From Elusimicrobiota bacterium (GTDB lineage: Bacteria; Elusimicrobiota; Elusimicrobia; Elusimicrobiales; UBA9959): a stretch of 16,463 nucleotides of DNA. The translations under genes and the position numbers were made by a program. Location of the stretch: the NCBI GenBank assembly GCA_030639665.1, contig DAOWCC010000022.1:1-16463 (forward strand). The letters run 5' to 3'. This document shows, one piece after another, positions 14,379 through 16,463 of the stretch. Every line of letters begins with the position of its first letter. The stretch's first letter is position 1. The notes beneath the pieces were generated by a model. That model was not told the origin of the DNA, ran no database searches, and saw only the letters and a program-made list of their open reading frames with translations.

Positions 14379-14792
14379 TTAAGAACGATTTAAAAACAAA
14401 GAGATTTTAATGTTTTTAGAATTGATAAGAATGGGTTTTTTGAGTTTTCCAATCATATCGCTGGTTTTGGATTTTCCCAATACGCCGTGATTGTTTAAAT
14501 AGGCTTCAAGATATAATTTTCTGGAGAGTAGGTCCGGCATTATCAGGTTATTCGCGTTTAAATTAAATTCCAAAGGAAAGGAGGGGTTTATCACTTTTGC
14601 CACCGCTATCGGAATATCACCTTTGTTTTTTAAAACTATGAACAGCATGGTATTGGATTTGTTTTTATGTTTTTCAGCAAGGCTCACCGTTCCTGAAACG
14701 CTAAATAGTTTTTTTAAGATATGAGGATATAAAAAATAGGCCGTAATACAGGAAATGCCGGCAAAAATTATTATAAACAATATTTTTTTCAC
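14379..14792 (-). CDS. Membrane-anchored protein resembling the C-terminal domain of cytochrome c biogenesis factor CcmI/CycH
   Basis: The 137-residue protein has an N-terminal hydrophobic segment (KKILFIIIFAGISCITAYFL, residues 2-21) that is either an anchor or an uncleaved signal; GISC is a poor lipobox. The remainder follows the Ig-like domain found at the end of CcmI/CycH: VSGTVSLAEKH (usual 'V.G.V.la'), then INPSFPLEFNLNANNLIMPD (usual 'lP..F.LddsdaM.pg'), LYLEAYLNNHG (usual 'v...ARiS.sG'), then IGKLKKPILI (usual 'GdL.G....v'). In CcmI this domain follows TPR repeats and helps present apocytochrome c; here it stands alone. No other cytochrome c genes are visible. It overlaps the upstream protease gene by 4 bp (ATGA), so they form one unit. 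The assignment rests on motif spacing alone. Confidence 0.5.
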   Translation of the reverse strand: MKKILFIIIFAGISCITAYFLYPHILKKLFSVSGTVSLAEKHKNKSNTMLFIVLKNKGDIPIAVAKVINPSFPLEFNLNANNLIMPDLLSRKLYLEAYLNNHGVLGKSKTSDMIGKLKKPILINSKNIKISLFLNRS

Positions 14793-16075
14793 GCGGCAAT
14801 CTCCGGGGGAGATTCTTTAAGCTCCGCGTTTTGAACATTTAAAGCTCTTATAAAATTTATTCTTTCGAGCGCGGGAGGATGGCTATAATGAATAAAGACT
14901 TTTAAGGGATGAGGACGGAGATTTGAGAGATTTTCAACCGTTAATTTCTTAAGGGCGTTTATCATGGCAAAAGGTTTCGGGTAGGTTTCAATGGCATATC
15001 TATCCGCTTCTTTTTCATGCTTTCTGGATAAATAATTTGAAAAAATTCCCAATACGAAACTTATGGGCGAATAAATAAAGCCAAAAAATATTATGCCGGC
15101 ATAAACGGAAAGATTATCCATTTTAAAGGCTTCAAACAGATGGGGATTATTAATAAACAAGGAAAGAATAAACAGCATTAGCCCAAGGCTGACAAAAGAT
15201 ATTCCCATAAATGTAATCATGTGTTTCTTTTTATAATGGCCCATTTCATGAGCGAGAATGGAAACAAGCTCTTGGGTGGTATGTTTAGCTATTAAGGTGT
15301 CATAGAGCACTATTCTTCTGAATCTCCCAAAACCCGTAAAAAAAGCGTTCGTTTTTGAGCTTCTTTTTGAGCCGTCCATAACAAAAATGCCTTTCATTTT
15401 AAAGTTGTGCTTTTTCGCGTAATTTTCAATTTCATCTTTTAATTTGCCGGGTTCGAGCGGAGTGAATTTATTAAATAAAGGCATTATTATAATGGGGGAT
15501 AAAAATGCCAGTATAAGCTGAGTTGTTACAATAAAGAACCATACATATAGCCACGCGTTTTTATCAAGCGAAATGAAAATATAGAATATGGCGGCTAAAA
15601 TCGGGGCGCCTATGAGTATTGTCAGCAGCCAATCTTTCAGAAAATCAGTGAAAAATATCATAGGCTTTATTTTATTGAAGCCGTATTTTTTTTCAATGAT
15701 GAAGGTGTCATAAATATCAAACGGCAAATCAATTATATCCATAAGAAATTTTAGAGTCAGGGAAAAAATTATGCCCGTAATTACTTCACCGCAGCCGAAA
15801 TTTCTGGAAAACACATCCAGATAATTAAAACCGCCGACTAAAATGAATGTGATTGTAAAAGCCAGCATGAAGGAGGATGAGATGAATTCAAATCCGGTAT
15901 TTTCTTTCAGATATTCCTGGGATTTTTGATATTTTAATCCATTATAAAAACCTTCAAATTCACTTGGAAGCAGGGAGCTTAGATTTTTAATATTTAAATA
16001 TTCAATGAAAATACTGAAAGCGTATTCTCCGAAAAGCAGGGTGATGATGAGGTATAGGTAAAAATCGGCGCTCAT
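14789..16075 (-). CDS. M48-family zinc metalloprotease, Ste24 (CAAX protease) type
   Basis: The 428-residue integral membrane protein has several hydrophobic segments (about 5-25, 66-84, 97-117, 148-170, 176-203, 287-310, 325-348) and a cytoplasm- or membrane-facing catalytic site. The zinc motif HEMGH lies at 276-280 and the third ligand is expected at E356 in KHEKEADRYA. Ste24 hallmarks precede and follow it: FNKFTPLEPG (201-210), SKTNAFFTGFGRFRRIVLYDT (ends at 260), and SHPPALERI (398-406). Ste24 relatives in eukaryotes process prenylated proteins; bacterial homologues are generally linked to membrane protein quality control, and the substrate here is unknown. No clear ribosome binding site precedes ATG 16075. 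The spacer to the next plus-strand gene (188 bp) serves divergent transcription. Confidence 0.92.
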   Translation of the reverse strand: MSADFYLYLIITLLFGEYAFSIFIEYLNIKNLSSLLPSEFEGFYNGLKYQKSQEYLKENTGFEFISSSFMLAFTITFILVGGFNYLDVFSRNFGCGEVITGIIFSLTLKFLMDIIDLPFDIYDTFIIEKKYGFNKIKPMIFFTDFLKDWLLTILIGAPILAAIFYIFISLDKNAWLYVWFFIVTTQLILAFLSPIIIMPLFNKFTPLEPGKLKDEIENYAKKHNFKMKGIFVMDGSKRSSKTNAFFTGFGRFRRIVLYDTLIAKHTTQELVSILAHEMGHYKKKHMITFMGISFVSLGLMLFILSLFINNPHLFEAFKMDNLSVYAGIIFFGFIYSPISFVLGIFSNYLSRKHEKEADRYAIETYPKPFAMINALKKLTVENLSNLRPHPLKVFIHYSHPPALERINFIRALNVQNAELKESPPEIAA

Positions 16076-16206
16076 GATATATTAAATTTTACAAAATTGT
16101 CACATAAATGAAATGCCTAAATATTAGAATTATTGATGAAGGATTCACATGTTTTATCAATTAAGTCGCGTAATATTAAATTAACAAGTATTCAATATTC
16201 CTTTTA

Positions 16207-16235
16207 TTGACCGCAGAGGTTTTGTGTTGTAGACT
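16207..16235 (+). promoter_or_regulatory. Sigma-70-like promoter for the gene at 16264
   Basis: TTGACC (16207-16212; five of six consensus bases) and TAGACT (16230-16235; four of six) are separated by 17 bp. The expected start near 16242 leaves a short leader containing the ribosome binding site AGAGGA. Confidence 0.5.
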
Positions 16236-16263
16236 TTGGAAGAGAAGTTTCAGAGGAAAAAAT

Positions 16264-16463
16264 ATGCCCGAATATAATGAAATGGAACAGCTTGTAGGAG
16301 ATGTAACAAATATCGATACCGCCAGAATGACATTGAGATGGGCGTTAGAGCGCTTGAATAATGTCGAAAAGGAAAAGGCGGATCTTAAAAAGAATTTGCT
16401 TCTTGCCGAAGAATCCAAGAAAACATTGGACGCCAAAATAGGCGGTCTTGAGCAATCGCTTAA
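16264..16463 (+). CDS. Coiled-coil protein, N-terminal part (partial)
   Basis: ATG 16264 has AGAGGA seven bases upstream, a good ribosome binding site, and the frame stays open to the end of the window (66 complete codons). The product begins MPEYNEMEQLVGDV and soon becomes a charged, heptad-rich helix: TLRWALERLNNVEKEKADLK, then LLLAEESKKTLDAKIGGLEQ. This is a typical coiled coil with no signal peptide. No domain beyond the coiled coil is visible and the rest of the gene lies outside the window, so no function can be given. The strong start signals and divergence from the protease gene support it as a real gene. Confidence 0.75.
   Translation, partial: MPEYNEMEQLVGDVTNIDTARMTLRWALERLNNVEKEKADLKKNLLLAEESKKTLDAKIGGLEQSL

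Noticed and set aside
1..16463. CRISPR arrays, insertion sequences, integrases or phage genes
   Set aside because: I saw no spaced long repeats, transposase motifs or recombinase motifs on either strand; the region is mostly core chromosome.

Overview
The window is a chromosomal housekeeping region from an AT-rich bacterium (roughly 40% G+C by eye, not computed). Several proteins point to a cell with an outer membrane: a secreted TPR protein with a LolB/DUF4292-like tail, a large exported protein ending in a predicted beta-barrel, and a secreted protein of unknown function. The gene order (thiL-tsaE-tsaB-rimI, then ispE-spoVG-tRNA-Gln ... glmU-prs-rplY-pth) and the divergence of the exported proteins suggest an uncultured, diderm candidate-phylum lineage of the Elusimicrobiota/Omnitrophota/Goldbacteria kind. 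The phylum is an inference and is not settled by the sequence.

Layout, plus strand. Positions 1-1844 hold the end of thiL, then tsaE, tsaB and rimI. TsaE and TsaB belong to the tRNA t6A machinery and RimI is an N-acetyltransferase that commonly travels with them. Positions 1901-4048 encode a TPR protein with a lipoprotein-carrier-like C-terminal domain, followed by ispE (isoprenoid synthesis), spoVG (nucleic-acid-binding regulator) and a tRNA-Gln(TTG) with its own probable terminator. Positions 5670-9893 hold three less ordinary genes: a small cysteine-rich PAS-like protein, a secreted hypothetical protein, and a 939-residue exported protein that looks like a catalytically dead 5'-nucleotidase fused to an outer-membrane barrel. 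Positions 10040-14003 return to core genes: glmU (UDP-GlcNAc), prs (PRPP), rplY (bL25), pth (peptidyl-tRNA hydrolase) and a two-helix membrane protein that overlaps the end of pth. The plus-strand block ends in a 7-bp tandem repeat and a strong bidirectional terminator near 14052-14085.

Layout, minus strand. A convergent pair covers 14379-16075: a Ste24-type M48 zinc metalloprotease and, overlapping it by 4 bp, a membrane-anchored protein resembling only the C-terminal domain of the cytochrome c biogenesis factor CcmI/CycH. Between this pair and the shared terminator lies a possible 55-residue minus-strand ORF. From 16264 a new plus-strand gene, preceded by a good sigma-70-like promoter, begins a coiled-coil protein that runs off the window.

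Functionally, the core genes supply translation (t6A, bL25, Pth, tRNA-Gln) and precursors for the envelope and nucleotides (IspE, GlmU, Prs). The points most worth a second look are the degenerate nucleotidase-barrel fusion, the standalone Cys-rich PAS protein, the CcmI-tail/Ste24 pair, and a perfect 12-bp hairpin directly in front of pth.
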